Part shown: piece after piece, positions 50,204 to 63,268 of the stretch
Position numbering within the stretch: the first letter of the stretch is position 1
How the letters are laid out: every line of letters begins with the position of its first letter
DNA from: Psilocybe azurescens
Taxonomy: Eukaryota; Basidiomycota; Agaricomycetes; Agaricales; Agrocybaceae
Assembly (NCBI GenBank): GCA_023853785.1
Contig: JAJIRX010000668.1
Location: 124,001 to 188,000 of the forward strand
Direction: 5' to 3'
DNA length: 64,000 bases
Translations under genes and position numbers: made by a program
Notes under the pieces: generated by a model
What the model was told of the DNA's origin: nothing
Databases searched by the model: none
Seen by the model: only the letters and a program-made list of their open reading frames with translations

Positions 50204-53106
50204 CAGACGTGCGTCAGGTGTGCCCGATGTCAGTCGCATGGAACGTAGCAGTTCCAAAGGATATCCTCCTTCAGTCGCACCTTCTCAACGAAGCGCAGCT
50301 TACTCATCTGCTCAAGACCGGCACCGAGGCAGTGATGGCGAAAGAACAGGAAGCGACTCCGACAGACGAAAAGGAAAGGACAGAGAAAGTCAATATAGTC
50401 GAGATGATAAAGACAGAGGGTTTGGCGGCGCAAGTGGCTCTGCAACACCTGTAGAACGCACTCGCAGTAGTGTGTACGGAGCACCGTCGATCTCTAAAGT
50501 ACCGAGCAGCAATGGCGGAGGTGGCGAGATGTTTTCGTCTAACTGGCAGGTACCTCCTTCCGCTGCTGCGCCTCCTCGCTCTCCTACTATTGATCCTCCT
50601 CACTCTCGATCTCCAACCATCAACCCTCCTCACTCTCGAACGCCTTCGATCTACAGCGGTGCTCCGCCTACTAACCACTCACATCATCAAGATTTCCCGG
50701 CTGTTCCACCATCCGCTGTTGATGAACATCGCCAAAGTCATCTCTGGGACCCCCTCCTCAGTCTGGCTTCTCTGATGCCGTTCCAGAGCGCTCGGGTTCG
50801 CCGTATGTGGACCGACCTAAGTCACCCTATGCTCAAGAGCAGACTTACAGTCAACCCAGGTCGCCTTTTATCCCTGAGCAACCACTAGATCGTCCTAAAT
50901 CGGCCTTTGCTCATGACATCGTTGCACCGCCTGCACGTACTTCCTCGCCATTCATCGATCGCCCTAAGAGTGGCATTGACAGCTCATTCTACGAAAAGCC
51001 GAAATCCGCCTTTGGAGATCCCCATCATTCTGTCTTCGCCGATGATCCTCCGCCTCCAGCTATGTTTGGAGATTCCGGGCCTGCCGCTGAGGTAGGTGGA
51101 GCCGACTCTCTGTTCGGTCATCCTCCTGCCTCGGTATTTGATAGCGTAACTCCTACTGCAGATGATGGTTGGGGCTTCCAGGTCGCGAAAACCCCATCTA
51201 CTGCGACAACTGTTACAACCAAATCTGGCAAAAGAAGAAGGGCTCTGCGGCTAATACTGCTGCTGCATCTCCTGCTGCTACTCCCGTAGTCTCTGCTCCT
51301 GCTAGTGGTCTTGCGTCGCGTGCGTCTCCTTTATTCGGAACGAACAAGTCGCCGTTTGGTCAAGGCGTCGATAGCTTCCATGACCAGCCTTTACAAGCTG
51401 CCCATGCGGAATCTTCTTCTCCTGCCGGACTTTGGGGATCGAAGGCACCATCGCCCAACAAGTCGCCGTTCGGTAACCCCGCCGATACTTTCCATGAAGA
51501 GGTACCTGTGGCTACTGCTGTGACGTCGAATTCTCCCTTCGCTAGCGGTGGTGGTGCGGGTGGCCTTTGGGGATCAAAAGCACCGTCGCCTTTCGAGAAG
51601 AAAGATAAACCTCTCAGCCCGTTGAATCCAGCATCGCAAATTCATACTGAAGCTCCGGTTACTCCAGCTAACGAATATGATTGGGGATTCAACGACAATC
51701 AGGGCGGTGGAGGCGGTGGAGATGGCTGGAACAACGCCGAATTTGCCGAGCCGCAATACAAGAAGATTTCACGCGTCCCTACCCCTCAGCCTGAGCCTCC
51801 TGTAGAAGTGTCGACGCCTGTAGAAGAAGTGAAGGAGACCACTGGCGGCAAGAAGAAGAAAAAGAAGGGAGCTGCTACTCCTGTGACTCCTGTGACTCCT
51901 GCCAAATCTCCATCCCAGCAAATCAAGGAGGTAGCTGAAAAAGAAGCGGAGGCACAGAAGGCGGAAGAGGCGGAAAAAGCAGCAAAGGCAGTGAAAGACA
52001 GAATCGAGAAAGAGGAGGCAGAGGAGAAACGATTGGTCGCAGAGCTTGCGGAATTAGACAGACAGGCGGCTGCAGCAACAGAGGCGCAGAGATTGGCAGA
52101 CGAGCAGGCGGAAAAAGATCGCAAGGCAGAACAAGAGAAGGCGGCCCAAGAAAAGGCTGCCAAGGAGAAAGAAGAGCAAGAGCAAGCAGCTCAGGAGAAG
52201 GCCGACAAGGAGAAAGCTGATCAAGACAAGAAGGCTGAACAGGAGGGTGCAATTAAAGCGCCTGGCTCTACTTTCGATAATCCTACCTCTCTATTCTCTG
52301 GTGGGCTTCTATCTTCCTCTTCACTTAATCCTCCAGACAAACCTCGGTTATCAACAGATACTGGCGGTGGAGACGATAGCTGGGGCGGCTGGGGCACTCC
52401 TGTTACTACAATTGGCAAGAAGAAGAAGGGATCCAAAACTACTACTCCTGTGGCAACTAGCCCGCCGTCGGCGTTTAGTTCGGGTTTGGGTGGTTGGGGC
52501 CCATCTTTCGGAAATTCGTTGGGCGGAGACCTGGCTGACAAGACTGCTGCGTCTCCGAAACCATCACCAAAACCGTCACCTGTTGAGTTGTCGGCAGCTC
52601 AGACGTTTGACTTTGGTTCTTCCGGGCCCAACCTCGACTTTGGATTTGGTGGAGGGGAGAAGGTCGCATCTAGGGCGCCATCTCCTGCTCCTGCAGCCCC
52701 TGCCGAACTAGAAACCACGCCAGTTGACCTCGCCGAACCTCAAGATGTTGTCAGCCCTACTGGAGAGGGCGAGGGTGATGCAGGTCCTGATGCAGAGGGC
52801 GAAGAAGACAAGGCCGACGACGCCGGTGCCGGCGCAACGTCTGGGAAGAAGAAGAAGAAGAAGAAAGATAAGGGTGCAACGGGAGGCGGCGACGCACCCG
52901 CTGTCGAACCCGAGACACCAGTGGTAGAGTCTCCTCTCGTGCCTGAGCCTGAGACAGCGGCAGCAGCGGGTGGGGGTGGTGGTGGTGCCAAGAAGAAGAA
53001 GAAAAAAGAAATAAGCTGGCGTTATTTCCACGACCATTGGATGGTCTCACGAGCTTTTTATGTTTGGCGGTCATCATTCACTATGTCTATGATTCCTATA
53101 TTCTGA
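50109..53106 (+). CDS. Large low-complexity protein with coiled coil and a CxxC motif, frame interrupted three times
   Basis: Roughly 1000-residue low-complexity protein. The parts in order: a Ser/Arg-rich segment (GVPDVSRMERSSSKGY); Pro/Ser-rich repeats with DRPKSPYAQEQ, DRPKSAFAHD and DRPKSGIDSS; a cysteine pair in GRENPIYCDNCYNQIWQKKK; SPFG-type repeats (NKSPFGQG, NKSPFGNP); a long Glu/Lys/Ala coiled coil at 51925-52250; and repeated Lys tracts (GKKKKKKGA). Frames change at 50189-50195 (G7, one too many), 50725-50726 (one A too few) and 51171-51174 (one G too few); each single-base change restores continuous composition and repeats, so these look like sequence errors. The last A6 run (near 53009) may also be wrong, since one fewer A would end the protein right after the Lys tract. 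I recognise no family. It may continue the Hsp70-like gene. Confidence 0.6.
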
Positions 53107-53279
53107 CTATACCTTTGTATCTTTGTGTGTATCTGTGATGATTCTATACGACTTTTATGACCTATCTCACGCCCTACCTACTTTGACCGAGCTTGGAAGT
53201 CTGAGAGATCTCGCTGCATTCTGCCTATCAGATTTGAGGAAGAGAATATAATAGCATTGCGTACAATCGTCTAACTATT

Positions 53280-54295
53280 TCAGGCAAACGTTGACTTAGC
53301 TACTTCCTCAAAACTCTTTACTTTGAGCTCAGGGTATGAGTTGTTATCTACCCCTTCCAAAACCGATCCTCCGAATCCAAGGGCTCGCAATAAGGGGCTG
53401 AGTATATACATAAGGGTGTTGCCTTTTTCCTTGTGTTCTTGTTCTATGGCGTAAGAGGCTTCTTTGGAGGTGTATTCAACTTCGATGTCGTGTCCAAGAA
53501 CCTTTGAAAGGACCGAGAAATATTCCGAAACGGTGAAAGTAGACCCCGCTAGGCGAATATGACGACGGTCGGAAAGCGACTTTAGGTGAGAGGGTAGAAG
53601 AGAAAGGGCAACAACGGATGCAACACTGTACAGATAAAACATCAGCCAGAGTCACGGCGAATTTAAACAATCAAGATACACACTCATCGACATGGGTTGT
53701 GGTTAGAATTGTGTCTGGAGCTCCCAAGAAGGTAGCACTCTTCTTGTCGTCGGAGAGGCCGAATATGTTATAGCTCAACATCCAGTTACTCCACATGCCG
53801 ACCATGATATAGGTAAAGCCTTTGGATGAATCTCGACTGACTATGTCCTCGAGATGTTTGCGAACATTTAATTTGTGCACAAAGAAAGATTCGCCCTGTG
53901 GTTCTGGACGACTGAGATCCATCCCATCTAGAGGCATGATATTGGTAAACCTTGTAGAACAACTTTACAGAGTATGGGGACTTACACTCAGCAGGATAGA
54001 AATGCTTTACACCACCTTCAAATGCAGCATCGATGTATTTGATCTGCACTCCGTCCATATCGTTTATAGCAGAAACAACAATATCGAAACCATGGTAAGA
54101 TGCCGGGTCTTCCAATGAGCCAACGAGTCGAGGCAAAGGGACAGCCTTGTATCTGGCCTCTTTTTCTGGCCCTCCATCAGCCGTTGCCGTCAGAAACGCG
54201 ACGCGCTCGAACTGGTCTCGGTGGTTGGAAAGGTTTGTAGCAATTCGGCTACCAATAGCGCCAGTTGCACCAATCAGCAAGACAGAATAAGACAT
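53280..54295 (-). CDS. NmrA-like / isoflavone-reductase-like NAD(P)-binding protein
   Basis: About 310-residue atypical short-chain dehydrogenase-like protein with a Rossmann fold. Start 54295 gives MSYSVLLIGATGAIGSRIAT (GxxGxxG), then ERVAFLTATADGGPEKEARY, LVGSLEDPASYHGFDIVVSA, YIDAAFEGGVKHFYPAE, NMPLDGMDLSRPEPQGESFF, VRKHLEDIVS, YIMVGMWSNWMLSYNIFGL, ILTTTHVDE and RRHIRLAGSTFTVSEYFSVL. It ends VKSFEEVAKSTFA at 53280. Relatives are redox-sensing regulators or phenylpropanoid-type reductases; this one has no visible catalytic Tyr-Lys pair, so regulation or reduction of a small molecule are both possible. The exon join near 53980 (after HFYPAE) does not keep frame cleanly and could hide another base error. 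Confidence 0.82.
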
Positions 54296-55482
54296 TGCAG
54301 AGATTTAGAGGAGAGAAGGACTATGAAGACAATGATATGATTTTAGGATGCAAAAGATAGGCGATCCTTTTATCCACGAATCAAGACAGTGGGGTATGTA
54401 AGGCAACTAGGCATCGAGTGTTTCAAATACTGGTGCACCACTATGGTTGTTCTAAGTTGACCCAATTTCTTTCGTTCTATGCACACATTCTGTCATCAAC
54501 ACCGAGTTCTGTGATACTGGTGTTTAGCAAGCCATTGTCTGCCAAGTGCCGCTCACGGCAATAACTATGTCCTTCATGAGTCATGCAGTTCGATGAAACA
54601 AGGAGAGAAAAGAAATGGTTGCTCAGCCATACCAGAATTGAGGTCTTGTTGAGGTGCTTGAAAACACCGGAGCTGGTTGAAGTAAATGACATCGGGCCGA
54701 GGAGATGACCGAGGTTTTGCCCGACCTCCTGGCAAAGCGCTTACCTTAAGCAGTTGGTAAGCATGTCTGCATATCCTGCTTGACTCCCGCCTTCAAATTA
54801 GCCACCTTACAACCGCTTTCTCCACCTGCCACTACATCTCCATGGCCTCTTTACCGGCCCATTGGACAATTAGACATGTGTCTTTGGCTTCTAGGCTGTG
54901 ATCCTGTTGACAATTCACGCAGTCTGGATTCGGAGTCGGCGTGATGATTTGTCTAGTATATCAAGGCCATTGCTGCTTGCATAAATTGCACCGTTGGATG
55001 CGAGCAGTTGAGGCTGCAGGAATCCCCCTTCAATTTCTCGCATACTCTGTGCATTAGCCATGCGTGTGAACAATATTAATGATCATCTGTCTCAGGTGTC
55101 GATTGGTGGCCCTTGCAAGGCCCTTGAGCTCATTATTAAAGTGTATCGAGCAGTTGCACTTGTTGGTTTCAACAATCGGGCCGCAATTTTTCTACCAGTT
55201 CAAAATTTGGAGACCAAGTAATGTCACCCGCTACTTCTCGCCGTTGGACGTGTCGGCGTGAGAGTACTTATTATGTGCGGATATGTATGCTCAGTTTTCT
55301 TTCCCAAGATCGAGGGGAACATGCTTTTGATAAGATTTGTCTTTCTCATACTTAAGCGGTGACAGGTACAATTATAGGGTCACCGACAGGTGATTCTCCT
55401 ATGCCGGAACCATCGACTTCCTACGTACAGCATACTCCACTTTTCCGATAAAAGCCAACGATGTAGAAATTTCTTTGCTACC
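54296..55482. other. 1.2 kb intergenic region
   Basis: Between two divergent genes, so it should contain both promoters. ORFs here are short and without recognisable domains. Nothing else supported. Confidence 0.4.
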
Positions 55483-57835
55483 ATGCAGTCCCACAACCCA
55501 TCTGTCGCTATCATTGGAGCGGGGTGAGTCCCTACCTTTTCTCTGTAACGGTTCAACGCTGAATTTCTCCATTCAGACTCGGAGGTATTGCTGCTGCCAT
55601 CGCGTTGAAAAAGCGAGGATACAAGAATTTCACAGTGAGTTCAAACATTTCTACTACAAATGTTCAAAGTTGTAATGTGCTTATCGATGTAAAAGATTCT
55701 TGAAAAGGCCCTCGACGTCGGTGGAACATGGAGGGTAAGACACACCGTCACATCGTGGTACGCTTATACTTACGGGAATCGCTGAACAGGAAAATACCTA
55801 CCCTGTGCGTTTCAAGCGACTAATATGGTTTGAAATTGGTTTTCTGATTCATCCGCCGTTGAACTTCTAGGGGTGTACTTCTGATGTCAGCATCCACTAC
55901 TATTCATTATCCACGGATCTCAAGCACGATTGGAACTACACCTGTGAATTCGCATACAACATTCATGCGTATGCTAAAGACCTCGTGAAAAAGCATAACC
56001 TTGCTTCACAGATTGTCTTTGGGGCAGAGGTTATCTCTGCCACGTGGGATACAGAATCGCAGACTTACAGCGTTACTACAGAGGATGTAAGCTCTAAGAA
56101 ACGCTCCGTTATAGTTGCGAACATCGTTATTTCGGCGCATGGGATTCTCCATGTCCCAAAATACCCCAATATCCCCGGATTGAGCGAGTTCTCAGGACCG
56201 GTCATGCATTCCGCAAAGTGGGACACAAACTTGGATCTTCGAGGGAAGAAGATTGCAGTTATAGGGAATGGTGGCTCAGCGTGCGTAGCTCATTCATTTT
56301 GTGTAAAGCGATACCTAGCTACAAGTTACGCTATACAGATGCCAGCTCATACCGTATGTTGCTAAAACCGAAGGTGTCCAGCTGACACACTTTATTCGAA
56401 CCCGGAACTGGATCTTACCTGCCGTACGCAGTCCGCCCGTAGCAATGTTGCAAAGAAAGCCTGACAAATTCGTAGATGGTCGTTCCTATTCACCGTTATT
56501 GGAAGTGGGCATTTAAGCATATACCTTTCGTGACGCGCTTATATCGATGGACCATGTTTTGGGTGGTATGTCGGCATTTCTTATGATCTAAGTCGCTGAT
56601 CAATGACGCAAATCGTAACAGTTTGAATCCGCGTATTACTTGATATTCAAGATTGCCGCGTCGAGGGCGCTTCTTATGAAGGTTAGTATAGTTATTAATG
56701 TGCCTCTTTCCAATCGTTCAAACCTCTTCTTTCTAGGGTGCGAAGAAATACATGAATGACACTGCCCCCAAAAAATATCGCGGTCTTCTGGAGCCTTCGT
56801 TCCGTACGTGTGTCATCGTCGCTCCAGCTGCTCACTCAGTCACTAAGTAAAATCAGCTTTGGGATGTCGTCGAATGATATTCGACGCTGGTTACCTAGAA
56901 TGCTTAAACCGTCCAAATGTCGACTTGAAAGAAGGCGGAGAAATTGCCTCTGTGGACTCAAACGGGATAATAATGAAAAACGGTAACTATCTGAGACTTG
57001 CTATTTCATCGTGATCTGATCGACAAGACAACAGGGGAGAAATTACCCTTCGATGTTATTGCCTGCGGGACGGGTTTTGTGACAGTCAGTATACCAAGTG
57101 TTCCTGTACGACTGCTGGACCTCATTTGATACTCTTCGCAGGACAAGTTTCCCTACCTTCTTCGGGGTCGAAACTCGACTATGCAAGAATTCTACGACAA
57201 ACATGATGGACCGCTCGCTTATCTAGGAACCGCTGTACCGGGGTTCCCAAACTTCTTTATGTTAAACGGTTAGAATTTATTGATTTTTTTTTCACACAAT
57301 ACCTAACTTCGCGCGTAGGTCCCAATACTGCTACAGGATATACATCAGTTCTGTTCTTCACTGAGGCCCAGGTTCGTCAAAACTTGCATACTTTCCTATC
57401 GATGACTAAAATTGCTTTATAAATAGCTGATACACCTGTTCCAATTAATCCAACCTATCCTCGACAAGAAGGTTTCCTCCTTCGAAGTAACTGCACAAGC
57501 CAATGAAAAATACAACAAGGGCCTGCAATCGAAACTTGATTCTATGGTGTTCTCATTCTGCGCGTCGTGGTACAGGGCAGGCAGCAATGGCAGAAACGTT
57601 TCGATTTTCCCTGGTCAGTGGGCACATTATTGGGATTCAATTTTTTCTTACATATCTCCCACTGCTTATAGGCTCTGCTCTCCAATTTTGGTGGTGGTGC
57701 CGAAAGGTTAACTGGAGTGATTATATAGCAGTGGGTCCCGACGCAAAAAAGTTTTCGAACTCAGGGATGGGCATAGTTCCTCTTATGAGCGCGGCTATTC
57801 TCTCTATTTCCATGTTGTGGTGGGTTATAGCCTAG
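55483..57835 (+). CDS. FAD-dependent monooxygenase, Baeyer-Villiger type, with C-terminal membrane segment
   Basis: Class B flavoprotein monooxygenase, about 510-560 residues. Start 55483 gives MQSHNPSVAIIGAGLGGIAA (FAD motif), KALDVGGTWRENTYPGC, DVSIHYYSLSTDLKHDWNY and NIVISAHGILHVPKYPNIPG. The fingerprint FSGPVMHSAKWD matches FxGxxxHxxxW of type I Baeyer-Villiger enzymes. The NADP motif is IAVIGNGGSA(C)QLIPYVAK, and later come FDVIACGTGFVT and FFMLNGPNTATGYTSVLFF. The C-terminus FWWWCRKVNWSDYIAVGPDA is followed by a hydrophobic segment GIVPLMSAAILSISMLWWVI, suggesting membrane anchoring. The frame breaks at 56501-56502: GG should be G to give YSPLLKWAFKHIPFVTRLYR. An intron at 57614-57671 resolves an apparent late stop. 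The substrate (ketone) is unknown. Confidence 0.87.
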
Positions 57836-58015
57836 TAGGTTAAAGAAATTAGAATTTATGCACCCATTGTCGTTTGCATGTTATATGAACAACTACATAG
57901 AACATACAAAATCAATAGCTTATACGGCATTTACTCGACAATTGCTCGACGAAACGTGTGCTTCTCGTGGTATAAGGATCATTGCGATGTGACAGATGTG
58001 TTTTATTGACTGGTT

Positions 58016-59886
<1,871 letters not shown>

Positions 59887-61339
59887 TGCCTTGATGTTTT
59901 TCAGTTGAAGGGATAAAAAGTTAGAAGTATATTGGTGACATACAGATGATCTCGTCGCAGGGAGCTTTTGTACCATAAAAATGGGCACGCGACTCAACAG
60001 AAAGCCTGTCGGTCGGACAGAAGGTGCTCGAATATGACGTTTCCCATATAATTTTCACATGCATAGTGGTCTGGAGATGCTGCCAGCATGCTCTTCATGT
60101 TTCTTCATCATCGTTGATGTAGTGCAAATACTGATGCTTCGTATACAACCTAGAGAGTTTATCCGCAAAGTCCGTAAATTGTTTCTACTTCCGGCGATTT
60201 GAGCTAGAAATAGCCATCGTCTGGTGGCATAGTAGCCTTTGTGATCATGATCAAACCCTCAGAATAAGAAGGATTAGCTTGAACCTCGGCCAAAAGTCGG
60301 CTCCACACTTGGGACCCTCCGAAGTCAATGCTATCCTGGAAACAAATTAATTGTAGGTCCCGCAGAAGACAGAAAGAAGGACTTACTGTGAAGTTGAACG
60401 TTTAGGTATTGAAGTTCCAAACATTCAATAAATCGATTTTGAGTTTGAATTTGGAAATAATTGCGACCGAGATATATGCGCGTTTCGCAACAGTAGGCAA
60501 GACTAACTTCTTACACGCTAAGGGAAGATGTACGTACTTCACAACGCATGGCCTCGACGAGCAACACAGTTGCATTCTGTTCAGGCCACGTCCAATTTGG
60601 TTTCGTGAAGTCGTCACGAGATATTCTTCATGGCCAATCCAGAAACAGTTGGCGGAATAACTCTCAAGCTAAGGAGCATTGGATATAGACACATTAGCAT
60701 AGAAGTCATAGAAAGATTTTGGAAAGGTTCAGGTCATTGAAAATTGGACAGTAGTCGTGAAAAACTAGAAGAGACTCGAGAGTCATTGAGGCTCAGTGGC
60801 ACAATGCGCCCCAGCAGGCACGTGGCTAAAATGGCCCAAATGGTAGTAATTTCCCGAAATACTTTTCATCCGCTTCCCTCATTCGGCTTATATTCGGAGG
60901 TCTGCATGCAGCAGCACCAGGCTGCACAACACCCGCCGAAGTACAAGAATAAAATATTTGCCATGGCCGCATGATGCACGTATCGATGCAAACGACGACT
61001 TGGTCCAGCTTGGTCCCTGGCATCGATCGTCCACCACCGTCATCATCCATCCAACTAACATATCACGAACGACTGCTATCGTCTTCGTTGTTGTCACATT
61101 TTGTTGTTAATGTCGATAATGTGACTGACATGCACACCTCATATCGTATCAGAAACCCGTGCCATACTTTATCGAGACGCAAGTACCACGCTGCTACCAG
61201 TTTCGTGCCATTTAACAATTGTTTTCCTTCCCCTATCTTGCGGCTACCTTATACTCTTGCTATCAGACGAATTTCTTGGCGGATTTAGAGACCTTGAAAA
61301 GCCTCTGGTGAGTAATGCAACTGCTTCTCGTCCTGTCAC
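59887..61339. other. 1.45 kb intergenic region
   Basis: Upstream of the xylanase. ORFs at 60400-61290 are short and unrecognised. CCACCACCGTCATCATCC-type repeats near 61030 are low complexity. The first few hundred bases should be the xylanase promoter; I could not identify XlnR/Xyr1-type GGCTAA sites with confidence. Confidence 0.4.
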
Positions 61340-61936
61340 CTACTTGGTTATTCGTATGTCAGCTGCGACGAATATCAGATTCGTTATCTTGCGACTGTCA
61401 ACCTTGACATCTTCTGACTGGGATTCAATCCTTTGGAATAGAGTGGTTACCGAGATTTTTTGTGGTCTAGTACGTTCGTGACTTACTTCACTATTATAGT
61501 CTTCTGTCTCTCGAATTCCACGACTTGCCCATGTTCGGCGCTTCTTTTTGGATACCGCGAATAACATACGCTCCTCCGAATGTTCCGTTCTATACCTCTC
61601 AAAGGTCATAAATCTATGGTGAACGGGTGGAAAAAGCGATTACCCTTTGCTGGAGTCTTCAGGAGCCTCAACGCTCTGTATCCACTCCACTTTGAGCCCA
61701 CGATGTGATTCTCTCCGCATCGTCGATATAGACTGTATAATATCAGGCAATCGTGCCGGCCGTCCATTTATCATCACTTCGATATGAGTTGAGAAAGTCT
61801 CTCCGATAGCTTGGATACACTCCTCCTCGCTGGCTGATTCAAAAACCTTTCTGATATGACTATGAGACCATTGAGTCAACGAAGTGAGCTCAGTCTCGTA
61901 ACGCTGAGAATCCAAGCTGCTTTGTGAGATGGGCAT
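61340..61936 (-). CDS. Small conserved fungal protein, NTF2/SnoaL-like fold (tentative), with two frame breaks
   Basis: About 160-170 residue protein in three exons. The first, from MPISQSSLDSQRYETELTSL, continues RKVFESASEEECIQAIGETF, VMINGRPARLPDIIQSISTM and LKVEWIQSVEAPEDSSKG. The second reads NGTFGGAYVIRGIQKEAP and VEFERQKTIIVK; the third KIESQSEDVKVDSRKITNLI and FVAADIRITK, stop at 61340. The pattern (helix, GETFS.., curved sheet with AYVIRGI and FER) fits small SnoaL-like proteins I associate with Agaricomycete genomes; I cannot name a function. Frame breaks: at 61643-61645 (CCC, one more needed at the donor) and near 61522-61525 (one base missing before VEFER). Both are single-base and probably errors. 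The fold assignment is inference. Confidence 0.6.
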
Positions 61937-62608
61937 AAGAAAATATAAGGAAAAGCAAACTGGATAAGCAAACTCTATGCATAGACCGAAAAGAAAGTTT
62001 GAATCGGTGTTTTATCAGCTTGGAGAGTAGGCCTATTAACTTTTGAGCTTGAACTCTTGTTGCCTTAGCTATAGGATGATCAGCTGTCGGATGCCGTACT
62101 TCATTCATGCTTCGCTAAAATGGGCCCCAACAGTATATCAAAAGTGCTCTTCTATGATCCGCTTGTCAGAATTGATTGAGAATCTTACACTCGGACAACA
62201 CTCGGATTGTCAGAGGACGCTATGTACAATAGTGCTCTAAATAGCCCCTGTCCAAACCAATTTATAATTTCTCACGCTTTTCTCGACGTATGAGAAAGTT
62301 GAGAAAGTGAAGGAAGCTTGTTTACAGCCAACTATACGTCTACTTCGGATAATCGAGGGCAGCCAACTCTAGTTCTCTATCATCTACACCAGCGGCGTGA
62401 GCCTGGCGATTCCATCTTAAGCAAATTACAGATCTACGCGATACTTAGCAGCCACTACTAATCTCTCATCGCGGTGCGACACAACACCACGCGAGTCCCA
62501 TAAGCTCCCACAACCAAAATGTCATCCAATCGAGACATTAATCAACTTAAGCAGATCTCGTAGCGGTTCAGAATTAAATTGCTAGAATTCACTCATTATT
62601 TTGTTACC
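61937..62608. other. Intergenic region
   Basis: 672 bases with no recognisable gene. It contains the promoter side of the minus-strand small protein. Short ORFs in both strands have no support. Confidence 0.4.
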
Positions 62609-63033
62609 ATGCAGAATTCCTTCAGTCCTTCGAAGCTGACGCTGACGAAGAGCGCGATCTCCTGTATCCAGCAGAACGGCCAGACAGGGATGCCCAACAA
62701 ATCAGGACATGCATTGAAGAACTAGAAACGAATTTATGCGACTCGAACAAGCTATCGCAAAATAGGAGACCGAGCTTCAAGGTTTACTCCCGGCAATGAC
62801 TTCATTGTATGCGCACAGCCTTTCAAATGGTGTCCAAACTGATTTGTTTCTTAGGTTACATATTGAAGATGGAGACAAAGCAGCATATTAAATAATCATG
62901 GTCACCAACATGATCTAAATGATCTCAAATCCCAACTAGCCGACTATCACACCAAACTAGAGAAATGGCGCTCCTTACTATCCCCTATTCGCACCCTCCA
63001 GGTCGAGCTTCTCGGAGACATATTCTACAAATG
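62609..63033 (+). pseudogene. Truncated F-box gene, N-terminal part only
   Basis: From 62609 the sequence encodes LQSFEADADEERDLLYPAER, RTCIEELETNLCDS and, after a broken stretch, HTKLEKWRSLLSPIRTLQVE followed by LLGDIFYKC, the first helix of an F-box (LSPIRxLPxELLxEIFxxC pattern). The order coiled coil then F-box is that of the family represented by the intact gene at 40574-42097. Homology stops abruptly at 63033, where an ABC transporter fragment on the other strand begins. It has stops and no C-terminal LRR region, so it is a fragment. Confidence 0.65.
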
Positions 63034-63268
63034 CAGGGCGGGTAGGATATCGGAAGTGAACATCCTCGAAGCGTATATGGCCTTCGATAGCCTTGCCATT
63101 TACAACCGTTCCGGAGTCGGCTTCAGCGTCAATGTCTGGAACCATGTCGAGGAGCTTGATTATATCTGAGCCAGCGCCTTTTGCTGAAGATACATCGGGA
63201 ACGAAAGAGAACAAATTCCCAGATTGAATGGCGCTGAATGTCGTGCTCTGAGATATTTCTATCAACAT
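63032..63268 (-). pseudogene. ABC transporter fragment (MDR/ABCB type), junction remnant
   Basis: A 79-codon frame reads STTFSAIQSGNLFSFVPDVS, SAKGAGSDIIKLLDMVPDID and GHIRFEDVHFRYPTRPA. These correspond to the end of the second membrane domain and the segment preceding Walker A of fungal P-glycoprotein-like (Ste6/Mdr) transporters. The homology ends at RYPTRPA (63032) just where the oppositely oriented F-box fragment ends. No nucleotide-binding domain or upstream membrane part is recognisable in 63269-64000. It is a dead fragment. Confidence 0.75.

Noticed and set aside
51786..52252. Long minus-strand ORFs opposite the coiled-coil region
   Set aside because: They mirror the Glu/Lys/Ala-rich coding strand (yielding Phe/Ser/Ala-rich antisense) and have no independent support.
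57614..57671. Apparent early stop after PTAYRL near the C-terminus of the monooxygenase
   Set aside because: A GTCAGT...TATAG intron restores FPGSALQFWWWCRKVNW, the conserved C-terminal pattern.
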